The notes below the pieces were generated by a model that was not told the origin of the DNA, did not search any database, and saw nothing but the letters and a program-made list of their open reading frames with translations. Source: G965197715 sp965247615 (GTDB taxonomy: Bacteria > Chloroflexota > Dehalococcoidia > Lucifugimonadales > UBA1127). Taken from it: 64,000 nucleotides of DNA. Positions 52,950 to 62,392 of the stretch are shown piece after piece (within the stretch, counting starts at the first letter, position 1; each line of letters starts with the position of its first letter). Where the stretch lies: assembly GCA_965247615.1 (NCBI GenBank), contig OZ252022.1, forward strand, positions 2,914,001 through 2,978,000, in the 5' to 3' direction. A program made the translations under genes and the position numbers.

Positions 52950-53996
52950 ATGGCCACCATCGACTCCGACGCCCACGTCATCGAGACCGACCAGACCTGG
53001 GACTACATGGACGAGTCCGAGGCCAGGTACAAGCCCGTCACCCTCGCCCCCAGGAATGGGGACGGCAACCGCCTCTTCTGGTCCATCGACGGCAAGCTCA
53101 AGCAACGCCGCACCAACATCGGCGGCGACACCACCGAGGTCTCCCGCGAGTTGCTCGACGTCAGCGCGCGCCTCGCCCACATGGACGAGCTCGGCGTCGA
53201 CATCCAGATCCTCTTCCCCACCATCTACACCCGCAAGATCGCCGACGACCCTGCCGCAGACCTCGCCCTCGGCAAGAGCTACAACCGCTGGATGGCCGAC
53301 ATCTGGAAGCAGGGCCAAGACCGCCTCCGCTGGGTCGCCATCCCGCCCCTCATGGACCTCTCCAAGGCCCCCGCCGAGCTGGAGTTCGCCAAGGAGAACG
53401 GCGCCTGCGGCATCTTCATGCGCGGCTTCGAGGGCGACCGACAGCTCTCCGACCCCTACTTCTTCCCCCTCTACGACGTCGCCAGCAGCCTAGACCTCGC
53501 CATCGCCGTCCACGCCGGCAGCGCCAACCCCGCCGTCGCCAACTTCCTCGGCTTCGGCAGCGACGGCGGCGGCTTCCTCGTCTCCAAGCTCCCTGTCATG
53601 AGCTCCTTCCACACCCTCCTCCTCCACGAGGTCCCCACCCGCTTCCCCAAGCTCCGCTTCGGTTTCGTCGAGGCCAGCGCCCAGTGGGTCCCCCACGTCC
53701 TCCATGACATCGTCCGCCGCACCGCCCACCGCCAGGGCCGCCACCTCCAGGGCCGCGTCACCGGCGACATCCTCCGCGACAACCGCCTCTTCGTCGCCTG
53801 CCAGACCGACGACGACATCCCCTACGTCGTCCAGTACGCCGGCGAGGACAACCTCGTCATGGGCACCGACTATGGCCACGCCGACACCACCGCAGAGCTC
53901 GAGGCCCTCTCCACGCTGCGCAAGACCAGCCCCGTCGACTCCCGCATCGTCGATAAGATCCTCGACGACAACGCCCGCGCCCTCTACGCCCTGTGA
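52950..53996 (+). CDS. amidohydrolase-2 family metal hydrolase
   Basis: A 348-residue enzyme of the same superfamily as its neighbour but only distantly related. Metal-site segments are ATIDSDAHVIETDQ, DLAIAVHAGSANP and VMGTDYGHADTT. A long conserved opening YKPVTLAPRNGDGNRLFWSID is typical of a family in marine bacteria. Third codon positions are almost all C in long stretches, more extreme than its neighbours. The ATG at 52950 follows GGAGGGGACACCC; the open frame to 52863 is leader sequence. Confidence 0.88.
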   Translation: MATIDSDAHVIETDQTWDYMDESEARYKPVTLAPRNGDGNRLFWSIDGKLKQRRTNIGGDTTEVSRELLDVSARLAHMDELGVDIQILFPTIYTRKIADDPAADLALGKSYNRWMADIWKQGQDRLRWVAIPPLMDLSKAPAELEFAKENGACGIFMRGFEGDRQLSDPYFFPLYDVASSLDLAIAVHAGSANPAVANFLGFGSDGGGFLVSKLPVMSSFHTLLLHEVPTRFPKLRFGFVEASAQWVPHVLHDIVRRTAHRQGRHLQGRVTGDILRDNRLFVACQTDDDIPYVVQYAGEDNLVMGTDYGHADTTAELEALSTLRKTSPVDSRIVDKILDDNARALYAL

Positions 53997-54086
53997 GCCT
54001 TGGCGATGGCGTGCTCACGGCGTCATCGCTCACCGGTGATACTGAGGGACTACTCTGCCTGACGGACGCTACTGGAGATTGGGCTC

Positions 54087-54398
54087 ATGGCGATTATGAT
54101 CACGGGTGGCACCGGATTCTTGGGAGCAGCAATAGCGCACCATCTGATTCAGAAGAAGGGTGAGAGTGGCGTGGTGCTCTTTGACTCGTTAGCGGACGAC
54201 AGTTTTGTGAACGACATTGCAGATAGCGTGGTTGTCGTGCAGGGGGACGTGCTGCAACCCCTGGAGATGCTGGAGGCCATGCGAAGAAACAACGTGGAGA
54301 AGGTAGTCCACCTGGCGGCCCTTCAGGGACCCGCAGGGGACGTCAATAGGCGAATGGCGAGCAGCTCTCGCCGTTTGGCCCATTGGCTTCACAATTGA
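54087..54398 (+). pseudogene. truncated NAD-dependent epimerase/dehydratase
   Basis: Only the Rossmann half is present: MAIMITGGTGFLGAAIAHHL, VVVVQGDVLQPLEMLEAMRR and KVVHLAALQG. After residue about 80 the family sequence stops abruptly and the frame ends at 54398. The catalytic YxxxK part is missing. It is a relict beside a full-length epimerase gene at 56373. Confidence 0.75.
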
Positions 54399-54498
54399 GA
54401 CCAGGCGGCAAGCCAGCAGGAGCCACGGCCGACTCTTTTCGCGGTCCTGTTGGGTAGGCACAGTCAACCCGGAATGCACGGGATCGAGAGGTGATTTG

Positions 54499-56250
54499 AT
54501 GTTGACGCGAGGAAAGACGGCCCTGGTTGCTGCCTGGTTGGCAGCCCTTTTGGCGGTGCTGGCTTGCTCCGGCGGCACGCCGTCGGCTGAACCTCAGGCC
54601 CCCACACAGCCTGCGCCTGCACAGCAGCCGACGCCCGAGCCGGCCGCCCCAGCCGCAATGCCCGAAGGCCCGAAGCTGGGAGGTATACTCACGCTGCCCC
54701 TGCGCCGCGACCCGCCCGGCGCTTGGGACATCACGAGGGTCACCCAGCGGTACGACCTGAACACCGCTGGAGCGCCATTGTGGGGGTACGGGAACCTGGT
54801 ACGCGAGTGCCGAGAGGACATCTACGAGATCTGCCCCGGCCTCGCTGAGAGCTGGGAGCACAACCAGGACTTCACGCAGTGGACGTTCAAGATACGGGAT
54901 GGCGTCTCATGGCATGACGGCACAGCCTTCACCGCGGAGGACGTCAAGTTCTGGTTGGAGTTGATATCGTTCGGAGTCAAGGTCGGAGAGAAGCAGCGCC
55001 TGCCGGCGTGGTGGAGGAAGGAGTTTGGAGACATCCAGCAGGTTGACGCCTTGCCGGCCGGACAGCTGAGGATCACCCTGAGCGAGCCGTCACCAGTGTA
55101 CTTGAACCTGATCTCCAGCCCATTCTGGAACTTCGCCATTCCGAGACACCTGGCCCAACCGAAGATCCAAGAGGGGCTCCTGGACGTGACACCCCAGGAC
55201 GTCGGCTGGGTGGGGACAGGGCCCTTCAAAATGCTGCTCTATGAGAAGGGCAGCCGCGTCCAGGAACGCAGATTCGACAGCTACTGGGAGCGCGACGACG
55301 ACGGGCGCACGCTCCCCTACTTGGACGGCATCGACTTCGCCGTGATGGCCGACGCCCAGGCCATGGACGCCGCTATCAGAGCGGGGAGGCTGGACGGCGG
55401 CGCCCGTGTGGGGGGCTTCGTCCTATCGCAGGAGCGGAAGGATGCGTACGAGCGCGATCTGGGCGATGAGATTTGGTTCGCCGAGATCAAAGGGGGCGGG
55501 GGTCTATCCTTGGGTCTAAACTTCAATCTCCTGAAGGAAGGCCCCATCCAAGATGTTCGCGTGCGTAGGGCGATCTCGCTTTGGGTAGACCGGCAGGCCT
55601 CTATTGACGCCTACCAGGGGAGCTTGGGCTACGTAGCCACAATCTTCAGCCCGGACAACCCATACACCACGCCGGAGTACAAGACCTGGCCGGGTTTCGA
55701 TCCAAACACGAGGGAGCGGGACCGCGCCGAAGCCAAGCGGCTTCTCGCCGAGGCGGGGTATGCAAGTGGAGTGAGGCTGACCACGCCATGCCAATCTTCA
55801 TACTCGGACCGCTGCCAGTTCTTCCAGGCACAGTTGAAGGACCTGGGCATCGACCTCGACTTCAGAATCCTCGACCCCGCTGCCTGGAGTGCGGCCAACC
55901 TCGCCACGAGCGACGATCTCTTTCAAGCCCCCGCCTACCCAAGCCGCATTCCAGAGGGTCAGGAGTCGGCGCTGACCAGGTACAGCATCAGCCCGGGCGC
56001 AGTGGTAAAGCACGAAGACCCCAGGGTCCCGGAGTTCCTGGATCGGATCAAGGGATCGACCAGCTTCGAGGAGCGCGTTCGGATCTGGCGTGAGCTCGAA
56101 GCCTACATGATACTGGAGCACGTATACCTTGCCCCCATCTCTTCAAGGGTCAGCCTGACTCCCTACCGGACGTACGTGAAGGGCCTGCCGGTCCCGGCAG
56201 AGAACACCCAGAGCCTCCTCGACTTCGCAACGGTATGGCTGGACAAGTAG
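54499..56250 (+). CDS. ABC transporter substrate-binding lipoprotein, family 5
   Basis: A 583-residue extracytoplasmic binding protein of the peptide/nickel (DppA/OppA) family. The N-terminus is a lipoprotein signal (LLAVLACSGG, Cys about residue 22) followed by a Pro/Gln-rich linker. The mature part has WTFKIRDGVSWHDGTAFTAE, VKFWLELI and LLAEAGYASGVRL, standard for the family. No permease or ATPase gene follows, so it is an orphan receptor. It is paralogous to the C-terminal fragment at 60311-60600. The ATG at 54499 follows GAGAGGTGA. Confidence 0.88.
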   Translation: MLTRGKTALVAAWLAALLAVLACSGGTPSAEPQAPTQPAPAQQPTPEPAAPAAMPEGPKLGGILTLPLRRDPPGAWDITRVTQRYDLNTAGAPLWGYGNLVRECREDIYEICPGLAESWEHNQDFTQWTFKIRDGVSWHDGTAFTAEDVKFWLELISFGVKVGEKQRLPAWWRKEFGDIQQVDALPAGQLRITLSEPSPVYLNLISSPFWNFAIPRHLAQPKIQEGLLDVTPQDVGWVGTGPFKMLLYEKGSRVQERRFDSYWERDDDGRTLPYLDGIDFAVMADAQAMDAAIRAGRLDGGARVGGFVLSQERKDAYERDLGDEIWFAEIKGGGGLSLGLNFNLLKEGPIQDVRVRRAISLWVDRQASIDAYQGSLGYVATIFSPDNPYTTPEYKTWPGFDPNTRERDRAEAKRLLAEAGYASGVRLTTPCQSSYSDRCQFFQAQLKDLGIDLDFRILDPAAWSAANLATSDDLFQAPAYPSRIPEGQESALTRYSISPGAVVKHEDPRVPEFLDRIKGSTSFEERVRIWRELEAYMILEHVYLAPISSRVSLTPYRTYVKGLPVPAENTQSLLDFATVWLDK

Positions 56251-56372
56251 CCCCCGGGCCTGACGGCGCTGGCGCTAGGCGCGTCACGCGCCGTCAAGGC
56301 CGGAGGGTCACCTGCGCGTTGGCGGGACTCTGAGCGTGAACACGCCGTGATTCTCCTCAAGGGCATCCAGGT

Positions 56373-57320
56373 ATGAACTTCCTTGTAATCGGCGCGGGCC
56401 TGGTTGGGTGCTACTTCGCCCACGACGCCATGAGCAAGGGCCACCGTGTCGTCCTCTACGACGTTGCGCCCAATTGGGCGTACATCGGAAGCGTCGCGCC
56501 GGACGCCGCGGTCGTGGCCGGGGACGTCCGCGACCTGCCAGCGTTGATCGAGACCATGCGGGCGAACAGCATCGAGGTCGTGTTTCACTCCGCCTTCCTC
56601 ATCGGCGCCAAGGCGGCCGCCCGCCCCTACACGACCCTCGACATCAACGTTGGCGGCACCACCACCGTTGCCGAGGCGGTCAGGATCAGCGGAGCGCGGC
56701 GCTTGATCTTCGCCGGCACTCAGGCGGTGTACCTGCGGGAACCACCCCCAAGCGTCCCCATACGGGAAGACTTCGCCGTGGGCGGGGACCAGCTGTACAC
56801 GGCCAGCAAGGTCGCCTGCGAGCGCATTCTGAGCGCTCTCGCAACGCACTACCAGTTCGAGCTGGCGATACTGCGCTTCGCCCAGATCTACGGCCGCGGC
56901 CACTACGCAGGCGGCGATCCTGCCGGGGAAGTGCTCCACGCCATCCTGGCCTCGGCGCTCCAGGGACATCCGGTGAGCATTGATCCCGGAATCTTCCGTG
57001 CGCGGGACTGCGTGTACGTGAAGGACGTGGTGCAGGGCGTTGCGCTCGCGGCGGAGGCGACGCTTGCGAGCCGCGTATTCAACATCGGCTCGGGACTGCT
57101 CACCACGGCTGACCACATCGCCGCGGCCATACGCGCGACCGTGCCCGGCGCCGAAGCGGCGGTGGTCCAGGCCGGAAGCGGGGCGCCGGCGCCCACCGCG
57201 GGGCAGCCCTTGGACATATCCCTGGCCCGTGAGGAGCTCGGCTACCAGCCCCAGTTCACCATCGACGAGGGGATAGCCGACTTCGTACGGGAGCTGCGGG
57301 AGCCTGACTCGCAGGCGTAG
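56373..57320 (+). CDS. NAD-dependent epimerase/dehydratase
   Basis: An extended SDR of 315 residues. The cofactor site reads MNFLVIGAGLVGCYFAHDAM (GxGxxG). VVFHSAFLIGAKAAARPYTT and INVGGTTTVAEA follow. The Tyr-x-x-x-Lys motif is YTASKVACERI. It lies between the binding protein and a GlcG-like gene on the opposite strand. Substrate is unknown; sugar nucleotides or lactone-type catabolites are possible. Confidence 0.85.
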   Translation: MNFLVIGAGLVGCYFAHDAMSKGHRVVLYDVAPNWAYIGSVAPDAAVVAGDVRDLPALIETMRANSIEVVFHSAFLIGAKAAARPYTTLDINVGGTTTVAEAVRISGARRLIFAGTQAVYLREPPPSVPIREDFAVGGDQLYTASKVACERILSALATHYQFELAILRFAQIYGRGHYAGGDPAGEVLHAILASALQGHPVSIDPGIFRARDCVYVKDVVQGVALAAEATLASRVFNIGSGLLTTADHIAAAIRATVPGAEAAVVQAGSGAPAPTAGQPLDISLAREELGYQPQFTIDEGIADFVRELREPDSQA

Positions 57321-57389
57321 GACCCGATGGGGTCCAAGCCAACGCCCATTGACGCAATAGAGGCCGGATTCCCGCTGAGGGGGAGCGCC

Positions 57390-57793
57390 CTACGCCTCGG
57401 CGATCGCCCGCGCGCCGGCCTCACTGCAGTCGAAGTCCTGATCGCTGCTCCCGCCGCCGCAACCGATGGCGCCTATGGCCTGACCGCCGGTCATGATTGG
57501 CACGCCTCCCTTGTAGAACATCAGGCGGTGATCCGCCAAGGTTAGGAGGATCTGCGTCTCGATGGGCTGGAACCGATCGACAGTCTCATGGGTGGGTCGG
57601 GCAAAGTTCAGCGCGGTGAACGCCTTCTTTTGAGCGAACTCCATCGCCTTCAGGCGCGCCCGTCCATCTTGTACATCGCCTCGACATCTCCCCCCTGGCC
57701 AAGGACAACAAAGGAGGCCCGCATACTATGAGAGAGGGCTTTGGCCCGGGCCGCTGCCAGCGCGGTCAACGCTTGGTCCAAGGTCAGACTCAT
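57390..57793 (-). CDS. GlcG/HbpS-family protein, one-base frameshift
   Basis: A small GlcG/HbpS-like (heme-binding/DUF336) protein read on the minus strand. It begins MSLTLDQALTALAAARAKAL and continues MRASFVVLGQGGDVEAMYKM. At about 57654 one base is missing; restoring a C (forward: one G) gives DGRALKAMEFAQKKAFTALN and then the family end VPIMTGGQAIGAIGCGGGSS. GGAGGAGGG precedes the ATG at 57793. An in-frame TGA at the break disappears when the base is restored, so this is not a selenocysteine codon. Confidence 0.75.
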
Positions 57794-57864
57794 CGAACCC
57801 TCCTCCTGGCGCGTGAACAGACTTTTGGCGAGGGATGGCCGGTGCCCGGTCTGGCGCCTCGCGC

Positions 57865-58799
57865 CTACAGGGGTTCGAGCCTGGCCGCCTCCCGTTCATG
57901 ATCGATATGGGAACGTACCGCCTCCTCCAATGGACGCAGCTTCACGTCGAACTCCTCGTTCAGGCGGCTGTCGTCGTAGAGGTAGGGGCAGCCGCCCTCC
58001 AGAGGGGTTACGGAGTCGTTGAACTCGATCTGAGCGTCGGGGATAAAGGAGCTGATAGTCTCGGCCACTTCCGCACTCACAAAGGCATGACCTCTACCTG
58101 GTCCCCGGTCATGCCGCAGTGACGGGGCCAGGGCTAGGCGCGAGTAGAGCACCGCCAGGTCCTCCACGGGTATGGCGTTCTGATGGCGCTGGGAGGGAAA
58201 GTTGACCATGGCAGCCCTGCCTAGGGCCGGCGGCGTGATCACGCGCGAAGGTCACATGGTGTTGCCGGCTCCCCGAATGCCCGGGGGCGCACGCGAACGA
58301 CCTGCAAGTCGTAGACGCGGGAATACTGCTGGGCCAGGGCCTAGTTGGCGTACTTCATCGTGCCGTAGAGGCCGGCGGGTGCCACGGGGTCATCCTCGGT
58401 GACCGGCCGTTCCCCGTACGTGCTCTGTGGGCCGTAGACACCGGCGGAGCTGGCGAACACAACCCGGTCCACGCCCGTCAGCCGCGCGGCCTCGAATACG
58501 TTGGTGACGCCGAGCACGTTGGTCTTGACCGCTCCGATGTAGTCCCGGTACTGGGGAGCCGTGAGCGCCGCCATGATGTCGCCCAGGACGACGACGCGCT
58601 GCACCTTTTGGTCGACCATGATGGACACGACGTCTTCCAGATTGGCCACAGACCCTTGAACGAACGGCACCCCCTCGGGCAGCCGCCGCTCCGGCGGGCG
58701 CTGGACGTCAAAGGCCACCGGCTCCTCCCCCATTTGGGCCAGGGCCTGAACGGTGTACCGGCCCACGAAACCCAAGCTTCCGGGTATGAGGACCCGCAT
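57865..58799 (-). pseudogene. NAD-dependent epimerase pseudogene
   Basis: An extended SDR opening MRVLIPGSLGFVGRYTVQAL, with VDRVVFASSAGVYGP and the catalytic YGTMKYAN. Directly after this a TAG (58341-58343) replaces the expected Glu codon. Further on, a G-run is one base short near 58271, and a TGA stands in frame (58252-58254). Beyond, VITPPALGRAAMVNFPSQRH and AFVSAEVAETISSFI complete the fold to 57865. Three separate lesions show a dead gene. Confidence 0.85.
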
Positions 58800-58854
58800 C
58801 GTTCCCCCCTTCTTCAGTCACGCGCCCCTCCGAACGGGACCCGCCTGGCGTCCG

Positions 58855-59778
58855 TCAGGTCTGCTTCTCCTGCCGGGGCGCCCGCGCGGTCACGTGAGCA
58901 GCCTGCTCCTGAATCTCAAACAGGGCGGCCGTGCTCCTGTGGCCCCAGCCGCGGTTCATGCCCTCGATCATCACCTGCTCGACCAGGTTCGCAATCGGCA
59001 TTGGCACATCTAACTCGCGGCCCAACTCCGTAGCCAGGCCCACGTCCTTTCTGGAGAGGGCCAGCGTGAAGCTCGCGGGCACATCGCGGTCAGAAGCGGT
59101 TTCTGTTTTGGGCGGAAAGGACGTGCGGAGTCCCTCCAACTGGACGTCCAGCCCCCAGTACATGCAGTCCCACAGTACCTGTGGGTCCACCCCTGCCTTG
59201 GCGCCCAGGACAAGCCCTTCCCCTATTGCCAGGCCCACGCCGCGGCGGACCAGGTTGTGGGCCAGCTTGATGATGCTCCCGGTCCCCAGGCTTCCCGTGT
59301 ACACGACCGTGTCTGAAAGGGCGTCAAGGACCGGCTTGACACGGTTGTAGGCTCCCGGGTCGCCGCTTGCCAGGACCTGAACGCTCCGGTTGGCGATTCC
59401 GCGCTTGCCGACGATGAGGGGGGCGTCTATGACATGCGCGCCCCGCTGCTGAAGCGCCGCGGCCACCCGGTGAATCAGGGCTGGGCGGCTGCTGGAGAGG
59501 TCCACGTACACGGCGCCCCGCCCGATTCCTTCCTGGATTCCCCCTGGCCCAATGGCCACCTGCTCGACTTCAACAGGACCGGGAAGAGACGTGAGGACCA
59601 CGTCGCTGCGGCCGGCCACCTCTGCGGGAGAGGCGGCGAGTCGTGCGCCAGCCTCCAGCAGCGGTCTCGCCGCCTCCTCCCGAATGTCGTGGACCACCAG
59701 GGGGTAGCCCGCGCTTCCGATGTTCGCGGCAACGGCCGAGCCAATGTTCCCGAGGCCGATAAACCCAACGGTATCCAT
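58855..59778 (-). CDS. 3-hydroxyisobutyrate-dehydrogenase-like NAD(P) oxidoreductase
   Basis: A 307-residue beta-hydroxyacid dehydrogenase. GFIGLGNIGSAVAANI binds the cofactor. DAPLIVGKRGI is the substrate-loop motif (D-x-P-V-S-G-G variant), and GSIIKLAHNLV carries the catalytic Lys. It would oxidise a beta-hydroxy acid to a semialdehyde or keto acid. A degradative role near the epimerases is inferred. The ATG at 59776-59778 follows a purine-rich GGAGGAACGC. Confidence 0.9.
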   Translation of the reverse strand: MDTVGFIGLGNIGSAVAANIGSAGYPLVVHDIREEAARPLLEAGARLAASPAEVAGRSDVVLTSLPGPVEVEQVAIGPGGIQEGIGRGAVYVDLSSSRPALIHRVAAALQQRGAHVIDAPLIVGKRGIANRSVQVLASGDPGAYNRVKPVLDALSDTVVYTGSLGTGSIIKLAHNLVRRGVGLAIGEGLVLGAKAGVDPQVLWDCMYWGLDVQLEGLRTSFPPKTETASDRDVPASFTLALSRKDVGLATELGRELDVPMPIANLVEQVMIEGMNRGWGHRSTAALFEIQEQAAHVTARAPRQEKQT

Positions 59779-59841
59779 GCGTTCCTCCGGTGGTGGGGTA
59801 GCGCACCCTCCCGAGTGACTGTTGTGCGGGGGACTGCCAGT

Positions 59842-60183
59842 CTAGCTGGAAGGCTGTGGCGGGGGCGAGCGGTCGATGTACACCCAGCGTTCCACAATCT
59901 TGCCGTTCCGCAGGCGCAGCACCTCAGCCCCCCGGGGCATGCACATGACAACCTTGTCCCCTTCGGCGATCAGATCCTCTATGGCGATGTGAAAGCCGGG
60001 CCGCTGGCGCAGGTGGGTGACGAGCCGTCTGATGCCCTCTTGACCCAGCGCCGGCCCCAGTGCGCTCGAGTTGTACACGTCCCGGAAGCCGGGATCAATC
60101 AGCTCATCAATGAGACTCAGGTTTCCCTGGTTCTCCACTTCCTCGTAGAAGCGGCGCACGATCTCCTTGTTCTCTTCGGACAC
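59842..60183 (-). CDS. SnoaL-like ester cyclase/polyketide-cyclase fold protein
   Basis: A 113-residue NTF2-fold protein of the SnoaL-like family. The opening SEENKEIVRRFYEEVENQGN and LIDELIDPGFRDV are typical, as are RPGFHIAIEDLIAEGDKVVM and a C-terminal WVYIDR. Such proteins act as cyclases, isomerases or unassigned ligands binders. The GTG at 60183 follows GGAGAT. It lies 60 bases from the hydroxyacid dehydrogenase gene on the same strand. Confidence 0.8.
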   Translation of the reverse strand: MSEENKEIVRRFYEEVENQGNLSLIDELIDPGFRDVYNSSALGPALGQEGIRRLVTHLRQRPGFHIAIEDLIAEGDKVVMCMPRGAEVLRLRNGKIVERWVYIDRSPPPQPSS

Positions 60184-60310
60184 GGGGCCATCTCCTTGGC
60201 ACGCCACGGGACCCGCCCGGCGGCGGACACGCTCCGGGGTGGCCATAGCCCGAGGTCGCGCTCGTCCGCAGTGCGCGGCCCCCTGGCTGTCGGCGTGAGG
60301 CTCGGCGTGG

Positions 60311-60600
60311 CTATTTATCCAGCCACGTCCTGGCGTGGTTATAGTTGTTGTTCACGTCGCCGGCCGGAGGCAGGTAGCCCTTCATGTATGACCGGTAGGG
60401 TGTCACTGCCAGCTCTCCGAGCAGCGGTATCGTGTAGACCTGCTCCAGAATCACGTAGCGTTCCAACTCCCGGAAGACCTCGACCCGCTTCTCCAAGTCG
60501 ACGGCAGAGCGCAGCTCGTCGAAGTACTCGCCAATCTTTGGGTCCTCATGTTTGGAGCCTGCGCGTTTGTTCTCGCTGTATCGTGCAAGGTTCTGACTAA
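60311..60600 (-). pseudogene. C-terminal fragment of a family-5 substrate-binding protein
   Basis: About the last 95 residues of a DppA-like protein: KHEDPKIGEYFDELRSAVDL, RVEVFRELERYVILEQVYTI and SYMKGYLPPAGDVN, ending ARTWLDK. It is paralogous to the C-terminus of the binding protein at 54499-56250. Upstream, near 60600, the sequence switches directly into an amidohydrolase, so this is a deletion/recombination product. Confidence 0.8.
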
Positions 60601-61014
60601 ATTCTTGACCAGCGGCAGCGTGATCATCGGTGAAGACGGGAACACCATGGCCTGATCAATGACCGAGGCGTCCATGTCCTTGAGGCGGGCGTAGGCGTCC
60701 CGCCTGATGGCGTTCCGATCTATCTTCTCATCCCACTCATCGGAGACCGGAGAGATCGCCCCGATCTCCTCCTTGGCGAGCGTGGGGTTCCACACCTCGG
60801 CGGCAAAGCCGTTGGAACGGGGGTCCTGGAAGCTGACTCTTCCATTGAGGACCCTCATGCCCCGGTCCGTGTTGACGTACAGGTGCGTCTTGGCGAACTC
60901 TCGTTGACTGCTTGAAATGTACTGGTCCCACACGTCCGGCGGTTCGAACACGTGGCTATCGCAGTCAAACACGGGAAAGTCCTTCTCCCGACCCTTCTCG
61001 CGATACGGAATCAC
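60600..61014 (-). pseudogene. N-terminal fragment of an amidohydrolase
   Basis: Reads from a GTG at 61014: DFPVFDCDSHVFEPPDVWDQ (D-x-H metal motif) and RLKDMDASVIDQAMVFPSSP, then MITLPLVKN. Family sequence ends near 60600, where it joins the binding-protein fragment. The barrel's second half and further metal ligands are lost. It is a third amidohydrolase lineage in this region. Confidence 0.8.
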
Positions 61015-61052
61015 ACCCTCCTCAGCATTCCAGCCCGACCTTCAGGACTATC

Positions 61053-62392
61053 CGCTGTTTCCTAGGCTGGCACTGCCTCGACTATGCCGTACATCGCGGC
61101 GCAGTTATCCCAGAGGATTTTGCGCTTGTCGTCGTCGGTGATGGGCAGGTCCAGGAAGCGCTCCACGGCCACCGGGTACTTGGAGTCCCCGTGCGGGTAG
61201 TCCGTGGAGAAGACCAGGTTCTCGTTGCCCATGTCCTGGATCACGTACTTCACCGGCTCCTCGTCCCCCTCCACCGACGCATACCCCTGCCGCTTGAAGT
61301 AGGCACTCGGCGCCATGGTCAGCTCCGGCGCCCACACGTCCCCGCTCTGCTCCCAGTGCTCGTCCATCCGCCACAGCAGGAAGGGCAGCCAGCTGCAGTT
61401 CCCCTCCAGGAACGCCACCCGCAGCCCCGGATGCCGCGCGAAGATGCCCCCCGCCGCGAAGGCCGCCACCGCCTGCATCTGCTCCACCGGGTGGCAGAAG
61501 GTGTGGCGCAGCATAGAGTTCGCCCCAAAGATGGACCCCACCTGGGGCAGCGCGGTGAAGATGGCCTCGTGGAACCCCAGCGGCACCCCCAGCTCCTCCA
61601 GGACCGACCACAGGGGCTCGTAGTAGGCGTCGTACCAGTTGCGCCCCCCAACGATGTTGGGCCGCAGGAAGACCGCCCGAAACCCCAACTCCTCCACCGC
61701 GCGCCGGCTCTCCGCCACCGCGTCCTCAATGTCGAACACCGACACCATCCCCGCCCCCAGCAGCCGCCCCGGGTCCGCCTGGCAGAAGTCGTACAGCCAG
61801 TTGTTGTACGCCCGCGCCACCGCCGCCGCCAGCGGGGGGTCCATCTCCGGCTCCCCCAGCGCGTGCAGCCCCCGGCTGGGGTAGATCACCCCCACGTCTA
61901 TCCCCTCCGTGTCCATGGCCTCCAACTGCACCCGGTTGCTGTACCCCCGCCGGAAGTGCTCCCCAAACCGCTCCTCGTTCACGTCCGCGCTCCGCCCCCG
62001 CGGCCGACCCGTGGGCTGGGCCCGGATGGGGTCCCGCCCCCACATCCGGCCGTCGGGGTGGAGCAGGTTCAGGTCTGAGGCGCTGGCCGCCGTCCCCCGG
62101 GGCGCGACGGCCTGAAACGGCCCATCAATGTAGCGCTCCCACAGGTCCACCGGCTCCATGATGTGCAGGTCGCTGTCGATCACCTTGAACCCGTTCTTCG
62201 CCATGCCCGTCCTCCCGTGCGGAACCGCCTATACAAAGCTGCTCATCCCAGCCTTTCGACGCCGACGCCAAAGGCTGTAGCGCATTTGATACACTAGGGG
62301 CGAAATCTTGTCAAATCGAAACCATCGTATTCCTGGCACCTCCGTGTTGGCGCCCCCCGGCCCGGGTGGCATGGCGGGCCTAGTCCCAGCTT
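61053..62392 (-). repeat. right arm of the 1.34 kb inverted repeat
   Basis: Reverse complement of 51451-52792. The arms enclose about 8.26 kb (52793-61052). Confidence 0.93.
61062..62204 (-). CDS. amidohydrolase-2 family metal hydrolase (repeat copy 2)
   Basis: A 380-residue copy of the enzyme at 51641-52783. It differs at three residues: Ala to Val near 28 (QAVAPRGT), Phe to Ser in GANSMLRH and Val to Ile in GGIFARH. The metal motifs VIDSDLHIMEP, GFHEAIF and STDYPHGD are unchanged. Promoter and RBS are copied too, so both genes should be expressed. Its end is followed at once by the amidohydrolase fragment. Confidence 0.9.
   Translation of the reverse strand: MAKNGFKVIDSDLHIMEPVDLWERYIDGPFQAVAPRGTAASASDLNLLHPDGRMWGRDPIRAQPTGRPRGRSADVNEERFGEHFRRGYSNRVQLEAMDTEGIDVGVIYPSRGLHALGEPEMDPPLAAAVARAYNNWLYDFCQADPGRLLGAGMVSVFDIEDAVAESRRAVEELGFRAVFLRPNIVGGRNWYDAYYEPLWSVLEELGVPLGFHEAIFTALPQVGSIFGANSMLRHTFCHPVEQMQAVAAFAAGGIFARHPGLRVAFLEGNCSWLPFLLWRMDEHWEQSGDVWAPELTMAPSAYFKRQGYASVEGDEEPVKYVIQDMGNENLVFSTDYPHGDSKYPVAVERFLDLPITDDDKRKILWDNCAAMYGIVEAVPA

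Noticed and set aside
57650..57660. In-frame TGA in the GlcG-like gene as a third selenocysteine codon
   Set aside because: Family sequence continues in a different frame, and one added base removes the TGA. No Cys is expected there.
58252..58343. TGA and TAG in the epimerase as recoded codons
   Set aside because: A TAG in place of Glu, a short G-run and a TGA at a non-Cys position together indicate gene decay.
60912..62078. 388-residue plus-strand frame and its twin opposite 51641-52783
   Set aside because: Both are antisense shadows of the duplicated amidohydrolase and are rich in His, Pro and Arg without any domain.
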